This document shows, in pieces, positions 26,244-34,896 of a stretch of DNA of 64,000 bases. Position 1 is the first letter of the stretch. Each line of letters opens with the position of its first letter. Below the pieces are notes generated by a model. That model worked only from the letters and a program-made list of their open reading frames with translations, searched no databases and was not told the origin of the DNA. This DNA comes from an uncultured Methanoregula sp. (GTDB taxonomy: Archaea > Halobacteriota > Methanomicrobia > Methanomicrobiales > Methanospirillaceae): contig NZ_OY787453.1 in NCBI RefSeq assembly GCF_963678795.1, positions 1,116,001-1,180,000 of the forward strand. The letters are read 5' to 3'. The translations under genes and the position numbers were made by a program.

Positions 26244-27038
26244 ATGGCAGAGATACTTGCATATGTCCATAAGGATGGCATTTTCCACCGCCTTCACCCG
26301 TTTACAAAAATTGCATTCATCCTGCTGTTTGGCCTCGTGTCGATCCTGACGACAAACCTGATCATTCTGGTCGCCATGGTGCTCGTTATTCTCCTCATTG
26401 CGTTCCTCGCGAACCTGGGAAAAGAAGTGATTCAGCAGTTCAGACTGATCGCCATCATGAGTATCATCCTCATTGGCATAACGATCCTGACCATGCCGAG
26501 TGGCGAGACGATTGGTTACCTGATTCCGCAGGGGATCCCGTTTATCGGGGGTGCCCTTCCCGTTACCATAGGAGCGATTGAGTTCGGTCTCATGCTCACG
26601 TTCCGTTTCATGATCCTCATCTGCGTGTTTCAGCTCTTCGTGATCTCCACCCAGCCCCGGGACATTGTCCATACTATGGAACGGATGCATATCCCGATCG
26701 ATTATACCCTTATGTTCCTGATCGCGCTCCGGTTTATCCCGACGCTCCAGATCGAGGGGAAGCGGATCCACGAAGCCCAGGTGGCGAGGGGATATAACCC
26801 GGGAGAAGGATTCATGGGAAAACTTCGTAGTGTTGCCCCGATTGTCATCCCGCTCGTTTCAAATGCACTCTCGCGTGCAACCGTTCTCGGGCTCACCATC
26901 GACATAAGGGGATACCGCACCGGCAAAAAAACCCGCATGAGGGAATTTCTGTTCCAGCGCAGGGATTACCTTGCGGTAAGTGCGATTGTTGTCGCAGGTT
27001 GCGGATATGCGTTTCTCCTGATCCGTCAGGTAATATGA
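26244..27038 (+). CDS. ECF transporter transmembrane protein EcfT
   Basis: 264 residues, with several hydrophobic helices at the N-terminal half (FILLFGLVSILTTNLIILVA, LIAIMSIILIGITIL) and two cytosolic coupling motifs with Ala-Arg-Gly cores: EAQVARGYNPGEGF and the C-terminal counterpart LTIDIRGYRTGKKT. These grip the ATPases. It completes the S-AA-T set, so this ECF transporter looks functional and dedicated to its own S subunit. Confidence 0.94.
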   Translation: MAEILAYVHKDGIFHRLHPFTKIAFILLFGLVSILTTNLIILVAMVLVILLIAFLANLGKEVIQQFRLIAIMSIILIGITILTMPSGETIGYLIPQGIPFIGGALPVTIGAIEFGLMLTFRFMILICVFQLFVISTQPRDIVHTMERMHIPIDYTLMFLIALRFIPTLQIEGKRIHEAQVARGYNPGEGFMGKLRSVAPIVIPLVSNALSRATVLGLTIDIRGYRTGKKTRMREFLFQRRDYLAVSAIVVAGCGYAFLLIRQVI

Positions 27039-27097
27039 GCAGTGTTGCAAATTCAACACCGGCATCTCTTTTTTAGAGAGGAAAAACCCCAAAAAAG

Positions 27098-27105
27098 TAT
27101 AAATA
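27098..27105 (+). promoter_or_regulatory. TATA box of the pilin gene
   Basis: A consensus TATAAATA preceded by an A-rich BRE-like stretch. Transcription should start near 27127, leaving a leader of about 60 nt before the ATG at 27186. Confidence 0.75.
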
Positions 27106-27185
27106 GCATACAGGGTCTTAGGGAAAATAAGAATTGTCAGAGAGTATCTTTCCCGGATTTGGGAATTTCTGGAGTTGTTCAACGT

Positions 27186-27581
27186 ATGGCATTTACTAAG
27201 AGGAATGATGACGCAGTATCGCCGGTAATCGGCGTTATCCTGATGGTCGCCATCACGGTGATCATTGCAGCAGTGATCGCTTCATTTGTATTCGGTATGG
27301 CAGGAAATATCAAATCATCGAAAACAGTTGGCATTACCCTGGCATTGGATAAAAATAATAATGCAGTGGCAACGGTTGCCGGAGGGACAGATCTTCCCAC
27401 CCTTCTGCTGGTCAATTACAGTGTTAATAGTGGTTCCGAAGCTGTACTACTGGAAGGAGCGAACCTGACTACCGGTCGTTATAATGTAACCCAGGCAGGT
27501 TCTGTTGTAGGAAAGCGGGTGATCCTTGTCGGCTATTTCAATGACGGGACCACCCAGACCCTTGTTGATAAACAATTCTAA
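27186..27581 (+). CDS. Archaeal type IV pilin
   Basis: 131 residues. After a short charged leader (MAFTKRNDDAVSPVIGVILM) comes one long hydrophobic helix (VAITVIIAAVIASFVFGMAG), the layout of archaeal type IV pilins with the conserved AVSPVIGVILMVAITV core. The prepilin would be cut near the Asp/Ala before the helix, and the helices pack into a pilus fibre. The rest is a beta-rich head. The ATG at 27186 was chosen over an upstream start because the leader then has the proper length and lies after a strong promoter. A T8 run follows the stop. Confidence 0.9.
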   Translation: MAFTKRNDDAVSPVIGVILMVAITVIIAAVIASFVFGMAGNIKSSKTVGITLALDKNNNAVATVAGGTDLPTLLLVNYSVNSGSEAVLLEGANLTTGRYNVTQAGSVVGKRVILVGYFNDGTTQTLVDKQF

Positions 27582-27593
27582 CTTTTTTTTATT
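27582..27593 (+). terminator. T-rich terminator after the pilin gene
   Basis: A run of eight T bases follows the stop codon within 3 nt, the usual archaeal intrinsic termination signal. Confidence 0.6.
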
Positions 27594-27668
27594 AACCCCT
27601 CATCAACAGGTATGGTAATGGAACGTCAGGGCAATTCATCTGATTGAGTGGGAATCCGGACCTGAAAC

Positions 27669-27705
27669 ATGATCCGCCCTGAAGGGTACCGCCGCGGCGG
27701 ATCAT
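27669..27705. repeat. Inverted repeat between pilin and lipoprotein genes
   Basis: A perfect 10-bp inverted repeat, ATGATCCGCC and GGCGGATCAT, with 17 nt between. It lies 79 nt before the next start codon, so it could be an operator or a processing stem. Confidence 0.4.
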
Positions 27706-27783
27706 CAACTGTTATTTAAAAAACATTACCCCGGTAGATCGGACTGCCAATCATTATTCGTTACACGGGACTATACTACTGGC

Positions 27784-28398
27784 ATGAAAAAACAATCCCT
27801 CTCTCCGATGATAATCCTGATGACATTTATTGTAATTCTCTGTGCCGGCATTGCCGGATGTTCATCACAATCTCCATCTGCATCACCAGTACCCGTTAAA
27901 AATCCTTCAGCAATTGAACCCCCGCAGATGATATTACAGCCTTCTGAGATCCCGGCAAATTTCACGCTCCTCGAAAAAGCCGAAAGGAATGTCTCTGAAA
28001 TGCGTTCCTGGGCCCTCGATCACGGGTGGAAAAAGGGGTATTATGCCGTTTACCTGAAAAATGATCCCGCTTCACGTCAGGGAACGATCATTGAACAGAT
28101 GATCTCGGTTTATACCGCCGAAAATATCACGCTCGTTATCCCTGATACCACAAATATATACAAAAACTGGACAATTAAGCAAAACGATGCGAATCTGACC
28201 TATGAAGAATTATCCCTGCCAGTCATCGGGGATTCCAGCAGTGCACTGAAAATTTCCGATAAAAGTGATAACACGCAGATGTACTTAATCTCGTTTGTAA
28301 AAAAGGACGTGTACCAGGATTTCTGGACGAACGGGACCTCAGCAGATTACGATACTGCCCGGCAACTGGCAGGTATTGCAGCAGCGAAAATAATGTAA
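27784..28398 (+). CDS. Lipoprotein, unknown function
   Basis: 204 residues. A lipoprotein signal (MIILMTFIVILCAGIAGC) ends in the lipobox AGIAGC, followed by a Ser/Pro linker and a globular domain beginning about residue 60 (EIPANFTLLEKAERNVSEMR). A part like GWKKGYYAVYLKNDP and the later WTIKQNDANL suggest a mixed alpha/beta fold found in other archaeal surface lipoproteins, but I cannot name it. Externally anchored. Confidence 0.75.
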   Translation: MKKQSLSPMIILMTFIVILCAGIAGCSSQSPSASPVPVKNPSAIEPPQMILQPSEIPANFTLLEKAERNVSEMRSWALDHGWKKGYYAVYLKNDPASRQGTIIEQMISVYTAENITLVIPDTTNIYKNWTIKQNDANLTYEELSLPVIGDSSSALKISDKSDNTQMYLISFVKKDVYQDFWTNGTSADYDTARQLAGIAAAKIM

Positions 28399-28428
28399 TT
28401 TTTTTATCAGATTTTTTAAAGAGGATTA

Positions 28429-28887
28429 TTACTCAATCCTTTCTATACGGACAAAGGTGTTGTTCTGCTCCCAGCCCAGCATCATGCGGGAGTTCCCCAG
28501 TACCCGGCCGGTCTTTTTATCAATGGCATTGAGCGTGACAACGACCGGCGGGGGTGACGATTCCGGGAACGTATAAAACGACCAGTAGATCGTTTCCCCG
28601 TTGCTGGTCGCTGACAACCCATGTTCGCTGATCACGTAACCCGGGGCACTCCAGTCCAGGAACCGGCCATAGCTGGCATTCCATTCATAGCGTGCACCGG
28701 ATATGCCAAAACCGGTTACGTTCGGGGTGAGCCCGATGCCGGGTGTCGATGACATAAGGGGAGAATAAACCGAAGGTACGGCATCAATCCGGACTGATGT
28801 TTCCTGAGGATTGGCTGGCGCCTGGATACATCCGCTCATGAAAATCGTCAGCACAACAACGAGGGTAAGCACGGCAGCCCGTTCCAT
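28429..28887 (-). CDS. Lipoprotein with a domain shared with the 60-61 kb membrane protein
   Basis: 152 residues: signal with lipobox FMSGC, a Pro/Ser linker, and a beta-rich domain from about residue 60. The pattern SGARYEWNASYGRF ... ETIYWSF ... VTLNAIDKKTGRVLG resembles the C-terminal part of the protein at 60209-61291 (QASRYTWSADYGYF ... GTIYWTY ... KIDLHIYPLQGTGEL). So this genome uses the domain both as a free lipoprotein and as the outer part of a membrane protein. Function unknown. Confidence 0.75.
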   Translation of the reverse strand: MERAAVLTLVVVLTIFMSGCIQAPANPQETSVRIDAVPSVYSPLMSSTPGIGLTPNVTGFGISGARYEWNASYGRFLDWSAPGYVISEHGLSATSNGETIYWSFYTFPESSPPPVVVTLNAIDKKTGRVLGNSRMMLGWEQNNTFVRIERIE

Positions 28888-29003
28888 AGCAGATTAACAT
28901 GGACAGATATACGGGATAACCGTTTCACTTTTCTTCCCCCGCAACGGTTTTTTAGAAAACCCCTGTGCAAAAACGAGAGGGCCGGGAAAACTCCCGGGCG
29001 GGT

Positions 29004-30356
29004 TTATCCCTTGTCAGGGAAGATCCCGGCACCAACGACAAGATCATCACCGGCCATCTGCGAGTACCCGAGTTTTGGGCGGATGCTGAAATTTGTTGAC
29101 GGATCAGCAAAGAAATAGTACAGGAATCCCCCGCCGTTCTGTGCATTCGAGATGATATACGGGACCGGGTACTCCCCGTACGGGTCGCGGTCAGAGAGAC
29201 GATTCACTCCGACAAGTCCCGGGAGGTAGGGGTTCGCGAGGAGCGTGCCGTTCCGGTCGAATGCAAAAATGAACATGCCGGGCTCAGAGAATGTCCCGTT
29301 CGGTGTATTGAATTCCCGGATCGCTGCGTCCCTGCCATTCTTTTTCACGTACGCTGAAGCTTCACCAACCCGGGATACGAGCTGGTCGCGCCGGTCCTTT
29401 GAGTAAGCAACAGGAATATCCGGAAGGTAGATCCCGGTTCCTGCCACCCAGTGGGAATCAACCGGCGTTACATAGGATACCTTGAATTCCGGCCTGCCCG
29501 AAGCAGGGTTCGTGTACACGTAATAGAAAAATCCCCCGCCATGCAAGGCAAGCTGGATCTTCCGTTCACCGATCGCGATCCCGTTCTGGTCCGTTAAGTT
29601 GCGTTCGTTTTTCCCGATATTTTCCTTCACAAACGGCATGGCAAGCGTGGTCCCGTCCATATCAAAGGCGAAGATATAGGTACCGTTCTCTGCAAACGGA
29701 CCCGAAGCATTGTTGAATGCTGCAAGGGCTTTCTCCCTGCCGGTGTTCCGGGCATAGTTGACCGCATACCCTGCTTTTGCTTCAAGGATCTGCCGGATCG
29801 TATCGGGAGACTGCTGCGGGATGCTGATGTCCGATCCATAGATGCCGGACCCGATCCACCATGAATCGTCAATCTTTTTGACATATGCCAGTTTCTGTTC
29901 GGTTTTGCCCGAGATCGGGTTCTCGAACTGGTAGGTCGCAAAGCCGCTCCCGTTCCGGGCAGTATCCCGCATCACCTCGATCATCCGTACGCCGGCAGCA
30001 TCGGTGAGGTCAAGCTTGTTATTTCCAAGAAATTCGGGATGATAGGGATGGGCAAGGTTTGTCCCGTTGAAGTCGTAGGCCCAGATGTAGAGCTCGCCTC
30101 TTGTGAACGAACCGTTCCGGTTTGCAAATTCATTGAGAGCTGCAGTCTTTCCCACCCGTTGGGAATAGACAGCAGCATCGTTTACGACCGTAATGAGATT
30201 TTCTGCAGGAGTCAGGGAAGTGCCGGCTGCGGTTGTGATCGTTGCGGGAGTGACCGGGCCTGACGGGGTGATATTCCGGGCAACCGGCGAGGTGCAGCCG
30301 GCTGATATCAGGAGAAGGGCGAGGATGAGAAGCGCCACGGGGATTTTTGCGTCCAT
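29004..30356 (-). CDS. Lipoprotein with three tandem Cache sensor domains
   Basis: 450 residues. The lipoprotein signal MDAKIPVALLILALLLISAG plus Cys decides the start at 30356 rather than the upstream ATG at 30416. Three homologous Cache-type units follow (about 45-175, 180-310, 315-445). Each has an NG-F--GE/NG-Y/MFIFAFD-NGT-LA-P strand pair, a GFFYYVY / GFLYYFF strand and a closing VAGTGIY-like strand. Cache domains bind small ligands outside the cell. There is no membrane-spanning output, so it may act as a binding protein for a separate receptor. Confidence 0.88.
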   Translation of the reverse strand: MDAKIPVALLILALLLISAGCTSPVARNITPSGPVTPATITTAAGTSLTPAENLITVVNDAAVYSQRVGKTAALNEFANRNGSFTRGELYIWAYDFNGTNLAHPYHPEFLGNNKLDLTDAAGVRMIEVMRDTARNGSGFATYQFENPISGKTEQKLAYVKKIDDSWWIGSGIYGSDISIPQQSPDTIRQILEAKAGYAVNYARNTGREKALAAFNNASGPFAENGTYIFAFDMDGTTLAMPFVKENIGKNERNLTDQNGIAIGERKIQLALHGGGFFYYVYTNPASGRPEFKVSYVTPVDSHWVAGTGIYLPDIPVAYSKDRRDQLVSRVGEASAYVKKNGRDAAIREFNTPNGTFSEPGMFIFAFDRNGTLLANPYLPGLVGVNRLSDRDPYGEYPVPYIISNAQNGGGFLYYFFADPSTNFSIRPKLGYSQMAGDDLVVGAGIFPDKG

Positions 30357-30483
30357 AAGGGGGAATGGGATATCGTAATATTTGAGCCTGATGATCTGTG
30401 ACGGAAGGGAAGGCATTCTGACATGAATGTAACGTGAAAATGAAGCACGTATTGAACTCCAGATATACCGTTTTTTCTCCGCC

Positions 30484-30745
30484 GGAAAACCCGGCCCTCA
30501 TAATCGCGTTCCGGCAGCGTTTTCAGGTGACGGTGGAGTAAAACCTGTGGCAAAAACCGGCCCTGCCGGAACACCGTTAAGGGTCATCCGGTGAGGTGGA
30601 TTCCAGACGAATTTTGGCAAACGGGGCGATATTCTGCCGTTTTTTCCATGCGAAATGAATCCGGGCCCAATCTGGTGTCCACCACAAGGGTCCGGAATAC
30701 CTGGAACGGAAACGGAGCCCTGTACGGGCTTATCTTACCCTGATG
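30484..30745. repeat. Degenerate repeat family R1, copy A
   Basis: Matches 33488-33745 with substitutions and small gaps, including the identical core TTTGGCAAACGGGGCGATAT. On the minus strand both copies keep similar peptide text (KISP-R-P-PF, EYRPVC-NS), which hints at an old coding or mobile origin. No gene is called here. Confidence 0.65.
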
Positions 30746-31390
30746 GAATGGTGACCTTTTTGAGGGCCTGAAAATCCAGGAAATACATAGATGATGTGGG
30801 TATCTCCCACCTCCCAATCCGGGCCATATACGGGCTTCGATTGCCGGTTTTCTCGTACCGGTATTGCATGAGTGGCACTAATTCGGGAAAATGAGACACT
30901 ATTTATTGGAAAGCATTGGCCAAAATGCCCCGATTTCCGTATTTCGGCATAAATCGGGCTCCGAAAAAGACGCTAATAGCCCTCATTGGTTGGCCGATCT
31001 CCTCCCGGATCGACCTAACATATGGACAAGTGAAAGAACCCCTGTTTTGGGGTACCGATCCAGGGCTCCAGGAACCGGAAGGCACTGCTCCGCACTCCAT
31101 CCCCAGTTAGACAGACACCCATTATGGAGTACCTCCCAAATCTCTGCGCAGAGGGTCGCGATTACTCAATTTTTCCGGCCCGTCAACCAGGTTTCGTGAA
31201 AACGCAGCCACTCCGTTTTCAGAACTGCGCATTTAAGGCGCTGTTTTGACGATACACGCGATTTCTGCCCCGGATGACAACCGGGTATAGCCACGTTCCA
31301 GCAGAGGATCGTTCCGGAAACGGGCTGGATGTACGGGGATGGGGAGACCCGGTTTGCGCAATCGTGAAGGGGGGGCACCTCTCCTCGCAT
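30746..31390. other. Gene-poor stretch with a hairpin at 30929-30958
   Basis: No frame here looks like a protein. An inverted repeat CCCGATTT/AAATCGGG with a 14-nt loop lies at 30929-30958. The sequence belongs to the repeat-rich zone that runs to about 34.0 kb. Confidence 0.4.
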
Positions 31391-31394
31391 ACGG

Positions 31395-31480
31395 AAAATT
31401 TCCGCGACCAACTTATTTTTAATTGGCCCGCGCCCCTCACAGTTCCGGTGAGGACTCCACGCGAAATGCCGGGCTGCCAT
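31395..31480. repeat. Degenerate repeat family R2, copy A (partial)
   Basis: Shares AATTTCCGCGACC followed by CTTATTTTT-like sequence with the copies at 31525-31720 and 33785-33945. The minus-strand peptide text FAW-PHR also recurs in copy B. Confidence 0.55.
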
Positions 31481-31524
31481 CTGCGGGAATGTGATCGTTA
31501 TGCGGATTTGTGGTGGGGTGTATG

Positions 31525-31720
31525 CCGGGGACCCCTCACCATTATTTTTTTAAAACGGTTGGATCCCCCGGGCGTTTGGATCGTACGTGGGGGGTGACCC
31601 CCTTGATTATGGAAATTTCCCGCGACCGCATTATTTCTGACAGGGGCGCTCCCTGCATTGCTCCGGAGAGGTGGCCACGCGAAGGGCCGGACGGTGTGGG
31701 GAAAGACCGGGGCCTTACCT
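31525..31720. repeat. Degenerate repeat family R2, copy B
   Basis: Begins with CCATTATTTTTTTAA, then GGATCCCCCGGGCGTTTGGA and AATTTCCCGCGACCGC, in the same order as copy C at 33785-33945. Ends near a GC-rich stretch next to the PIN toxin gene. Confidence 0.6.
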
Positions 31721-31733
31721 GTGCCCAGAAAAA

Positions 31734-32243
31734 TCATACTGTTTCGACCGGTTTTCGGATTTTTATCGAGGATACCCGGGAAAAATCCCGGTCATAGGTT
31801 GCGATCATTCCAATCGAATGCTCTGCCATGCAGGCAACGTGAAGTGCATCGTTTCCAAGAAGGCCCCATTCCTGCATGATTGCAAGCGAACGTTCTAACG
31901 TTGCCGGGGAAATCCCGTATACCTTCATGGAACGGATGCTACGGATATCCTCCATGACTTCCCAGACGGCTCCTGCTTCGCGGACAAGTTCCGGGTGGAG
32001 TTTTATCTGATGAACCGCAGACTCAGGGGCGATACCGCTGCTGCTTACGACGGATGCGATGATGAGACGGTGGAGCACTTCGTTTAAGACAATCACTGAA
32101 GTCGCAGTGGGAAATACACCCGCATCTGCTTCTTCAAGAAACCTGGTACAGCCTGCAGATTGCTTTCCGCTGTTGAAAATGGTATTGAGCAAAATGTTTG
32201 CATCGATAAAAATAGTCGCGTCACTCCCGGACCCGGCTGCCAT
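31734..32243 (-). CDS. PIN-domain toxin (VapC-like)
   Basis: 169 residues with the PIN nuclease pattern: first Asp in IFIDANILLNT, Glu in VLNEVLHR, Asp in LGNDALHVACM, and a final Asp in IATYDRDFSRV. PIN toxins cut RNA, often tRNA or rRNA. The gene starts 3 nt after the stop of a short basic protein (32247-32438) that would be the antitoxin. The pair sits in the repeat-rich zone next to a second toxin-antitoxin pair and the TIR island. Confidence 0.88.
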   Translation of the reverse strand: MAAGSGSDATIFIDANILLNTIFNSGKQSAGCTRFLEEADAGVFPTATSVIVLNEVLHRLIIASVVSSSGIAPESAVHQIKLHPELVREAGAVWEVMEDIRSIRSMKVYGISPATLERSLAIMQEWGLLGNDALHVACMAEHSIGMIATYDRDFSRVSSIKIRKPVETV

Positions 32244-32246
32244 CTC

Positions 32247-32438
32247 TTACGGTTCCAGGGACGGATCGAAAATAATCCGGCGGGTCATATCCGGGTCTGC
32301 AAGAAAGATCTTCCCCCGCATCCGCTGGACCGGGGAGAGGGGAGGCTCATCTTCTCGCCCGACAGATGACTTGGGTTTTTTGCGTGATGCCACGACAGAA
32401 TTTCCGGATACTCCCGGGATTCTCGCTTTCGTGCTCAT
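32247..32438 (-). CDS. Putative antitoxin of the PIN toxin
   Basis: A 63-residue basic protein (VVASRKKPKSSVG near the N-terminus) ending in an acidic-hydrophobic tail (IFLADPDMTRRIIFDPSLEP), a common layout where the tail wraps the toxin. No clear DNA-binding fold can be named. Its place directly upstream of the PIN gene, 3 nt apart, is the main argument. Confidence 0.65.
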   Translation of the reverse strand: MSTKARIPGVSGNSVVASRKKPKSSVGREDEPPLSPVQRMRGKIFLADPDMTRRIIFDPSLEP

Positions 32439-32693
32439 GATTGGATCTATAAGCCTCCGGAAAATATTAATCCTGCAATAGCCGGAGAGAGCAGGATTCC
32501 CAAAAAGATTTTCAACCCTGTGTGGTTTAAAAATTTTCGGCGAAAGTCCGGTTGAAAATTTTTCATGCCGGGTCCGGCCGAAAAATCCAGGCGGAGCTCA
32601 GCTCACGCGATCGATAGTGGGAAGAAATCCCAAACCGCCCGATCATCAAAATGCCTTTGTAGAGCAACAGCAATTATGGTACAGGGGCATTCT

Positions 32694-32912
32694 ATGGGAA
32701 CCGACGCAGTATCCCTCAATACCGTTCTTGAATACGTGGATAAGCTCGATATCGAAGACCAGCAGTACCTCCAGGAGCTCATCCACCGCAGGCTTCTCGA
32801 CGCGAAACGCACTGCAATTGCCAGCCGGGCAAAACAGGCAAAAGCCAACGTGCGAAAACAGACGAGCCGAAGCGGAACGGCAAGGGATCTTCTGGCTGAT
32901 CTGAATGGTTGA
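32694..32912 (+). CDS. Antitoxin of a RelE-type pair
   Basis: 72 residues: SLNTVLEYVDKLDIEDQQYL followed by a long basic helix (RRLLDAKRTAIASRAKQAKA). This acidic-then-basic layout is typical of archaeal antitoxins paired with RelE/YafQ toxins. The ATG at 32694 has AGGGG 6 nt upstream; the longer upstream frame adds non-conserved text. Its end overlaps the toxin start by 8 nt. Confidence 0.75.
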   Translation: MGTDAVSLNTVLEYVDKLDIEDQQYLQELIHRRLLDAKRTAIASRAKQAKANVRKQTSRSGTARDLLADLNG

Positions 32913-33180
32913 ACTGATCTGGGACGAGCGGTTTAAGAAGATCTACAGGAAATGGATCCGCCAGCACCCGGAACTGAAGGAGCAGTTCGCCAGAAAAATT
33001 GTTCAGTTCGAAGAAGATCCGTTTCATTCGTCACTCAAGACACATACATTAAGCGGGATCCTGAAAGGTCTCTGGTCATTCAGGATTACCTACGAACATC
33101 GTCTTGTCTTCGATTTTGCAGATGAAAGCCGGACTAAGGTTGTTTTGATCGATATCGGTTCACACGAGGAAGTGTATTAG
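32905..33180 (+). CDS. RelE/YafQ-type mRNA interferase toxin
   Basis: 91 residues: WDERFKKIYRKWIRQHPELK, then HTLSGILKGLWSFRITYEHR, then a C-terminal strand VVLIDIGSHEEVY. These are the fold marks of RelE/ParE-superfamily toxins; the basic residues and the final His-Glu suggest a ribosome-dependent mRNA cutter of the YafQ branch. Translationally coupled to its antitoxin through an 8-nt overlap. Confidence 0.85.
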   Translation: MVELIWDERFKKIYRKWIRQHPELKEQFARKIVQFEEDPFHSSLKTHTLSGILKGLWSFRITYEHRLVFDFADESRTKVVLIDIGSHEEVY

Positions 33181-33195
33181 GCCATATCACTTTTT

Positions 33196-33450
33196 TCATT
33201 TTTCCCGGGCTTGCGAGAACTGCACCCGGATGAACCGGGCCGCTTCTTCCTTTGACGTGATCTGGCAGATGCCCGGGCCAGTGCTGCACCAGGCCCGGTG
33301 CCGGAGATAGAAGATGGTCGTCCCGTCCGCGTCTGTTGTTGCGAAAAGATCCACACAGCGTCCCCTTCGCGTGCCATCACAGGGATTGTAGCGGAGCGAG
33401 CGGTAGAGGATCGTGTCAGTCGCGGGGTTGAGTATGGGGGCCGCTCATTC
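33196..33450 (-). pseudogene. Coding remnant without a start codon
   Basis: On the minus strand a frame runs from just after a stop near 33452 to TGA at 33196-33198 and reads like real protein: ILYRSLRYNPCDG, RCVDLFATTDADGTTIFYLR, HRAWCSTGPGICQITSKEEA. No ATG, GTG or TTG lies near its beginning except an internal GTG. It looks like the C-terminal end of a lost gene. Family not recognised. Confidence 0.4.
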
Positions 33451-33487
33451 CGGCCCGGGTCTGCCCCCTTTTTTCGAACCCCCTCCG

Positions 33488-33745
33488 GATAAACCGGCCT
33501 TCATATTCGCGTTCTTTTTGCGTTTCTCAGCTAAAGTGACCTGAAACCTATGCCAGAAAAAGACGCAGCCGGAACACCGTTTAGGGCCATTCTACGAGGT
33601 GCATTTCAGCCGAATTTGGGCAAACGGGGCGATATTCTGGCTTATTTTCCACAGGAAATCCATCGGAGCGTTTTATGGGGTTTTCCGGCGGAGGCCATAA
33701 TTCAAAAAAGGGAATCGGGACCCGTATAGGGCTTATTTTGGCATA
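33488..33745. repeat. Degenerate repeat family R1, copy B
   Basis: Second copy of the repeat at 30484-30745, in the same orientation about 3.0 kb away, flanking both toxin-antitoxin pairs. Confidence 0.65.
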
Positions 33746-33784
33746 GGGGAAGGGTGATGTGCAGGGGTCAGAGATGAGAAGGAT

Positions 33785-33945
33785 CCATCCCGGAGACCTC
33801 CATTCCATTATTTTTTTAACCCGTCGGATACCCCCGGCGTTTGGAATTTCCCGCGACCGCCTTATTTTTGGGGGGAGCTCTCTGCATTATTCTGGTGATG
33901 AGATCATGCGAAGCGCCGGCCGGTGAGGAAAAAATTGGGGACCGG
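33785..33945. repeat. Degenerate repeat family R2, copy C
   Basis: Third R2 copy: CCATTATTTTTTTAA, TACCCCCGGCGTTTGGAATT and CCCGCGACCGCCTTATTTTT in the same order as copy B. Its end marks the switch to AT-rich DNA at about 34.0 kb. Confidence 0.6.
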
Positions 33946-34209
33946 CTGCGTTTGGTGAGAATGGGTCTGCCCCCTATCCGCTCGCTAAAAAAAAAATTAT
34001 TACTAAGGGGGGATCCTCCTACAACTTGCCCAGTTTTTCATATCCAGAGAATGTAATTCGCGAAGAGGAGAAGTGTTTTGCATTTTTTCCGTTTTCACGC
34101 CGGTATAAGTGAGATTGTATTTGGAAGCATTACACAGCGAATTTGGGCGGTCACTGATTTTATAGATTCGGAGGGCATTAACGAAATTTGTCTTAAATGT
34201 TTCAGAACG

Positions 34210-34216
34210 TATAAAC
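34210..34216 (+). promoter_or_regulatory. TATA box at the head of the TIR island
   Basis: TATAAAC lies about 50 nt before the ATG at 34264, leaving a short leader. An upstream ATG at 34231 would sit at the transcription start itself. Confidence 0.45.
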
Positions 34217-34263
34217 AATTGTAAATTAAAATGGTTGAATACAAACATTTCACTGGTGAAAAA

Positions 34264-34818
34264 ATGACAACGAGACATAAGGTGTTTGTGAGTTATCATC
34301 ACGAACCCGATCAAGAATATCGTAATCAATTTGAACGTATATGCAGTGATATTATTGTTTCGCGTTCAGTGGAAATCGGAGACATTGATCCGAATTTGAA
34401 TACTGAATATGTCCGACAAAAAATAAGAGACGAATATTTAAAAGATTCAACAGTAACGGTCGTACTTGTTGGTAACCAAACATGGCAGCGAAAACATGTC
34501 GATTGGGAAATATATTCGTGTTTGAGAGATTCTCAATATAATCCTCGATCAGGACTTCTTGGAATAATCCTCCCTACATATCCCAGAGCTGATTCTAGGT
34601 ATTATGAAAAACACACTATCCCCCCCAGATTATCTGATAATTTACAAATTCGAAATGATGGAAAAGAGCCCTTTGCAAAAATATACAACTGGAGTACGAA
34701 TCCAAATGAAATACAACAATGGATTCATGAGGCATTTCTAAGAAAAGATCAGATTGTTCCAATAAACAATCGTCCCATGTATGGGAAAAACCACATCGGA
34801 AGCCAGTGGTCAGATTAG
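34264..34818 (+). CDS. ThsB-like TIR protein (MTH538/DUF1863 type)
   Basis: A 184-residue stand-alone TIR-like domain protein. HKVFVSYHHEPDQEYRNQFE is the first strand and helix; TVTVVLVGNQTWQRKHVDWE is the core motif that also marks Thoeris ThsB (TSVTCVLIGSQTF...W-YEI). The Glu of the WEI motif is the expected NADase residue. Such proteins make cyclic ADP-ribose-type signals on phage infection. The ATG at 34264, with GGTGA just upstream, is preferred over 34231. DNA is very AT-rich compared with the flanks. The next gene, a membrane protein 78 nt away, is the likely effector. Confidence 0.85.
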   Translation: MTTRHKVFVSYHHEPDQEYRNQFERICSDIIVSRSVEIGDIDPNLNTEYVRQKIRDEYLKDSTVTVVLVGNQTWQRKHVDWEIYSCLRDSQYNPRSGLLGIILPTYPRADSRYYEKHTIPPRLSDNLQIRNDGKEPFAKIYNWSTNPNEIQQWIHEAFLRKDQIVPINNRPMYGKNHIGSQWSD

Positions 34819-34896
34819 AGTGGGAGATTACAACACCGAAACTTGAATTTATAGATGCGAGAATAGAATTACATCTGATAATTCATATCCTTCATT

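Noticed and set aside
30584..30817. Minus-strand 77-codon frame in repeat R1 (and its relative at 33581-33808)
   Set aside because: The two peptides resemble each other only because the DNA repeats do; no start signals, and the frames are broken by gaps. Kept as a repeat observation rather than a gene.
31255..31730. Repeats R2 considered as a CRISPR array
   Set aside because: Only three long, divergent copies with irregular spacing; no short identical repeats or cas genes.
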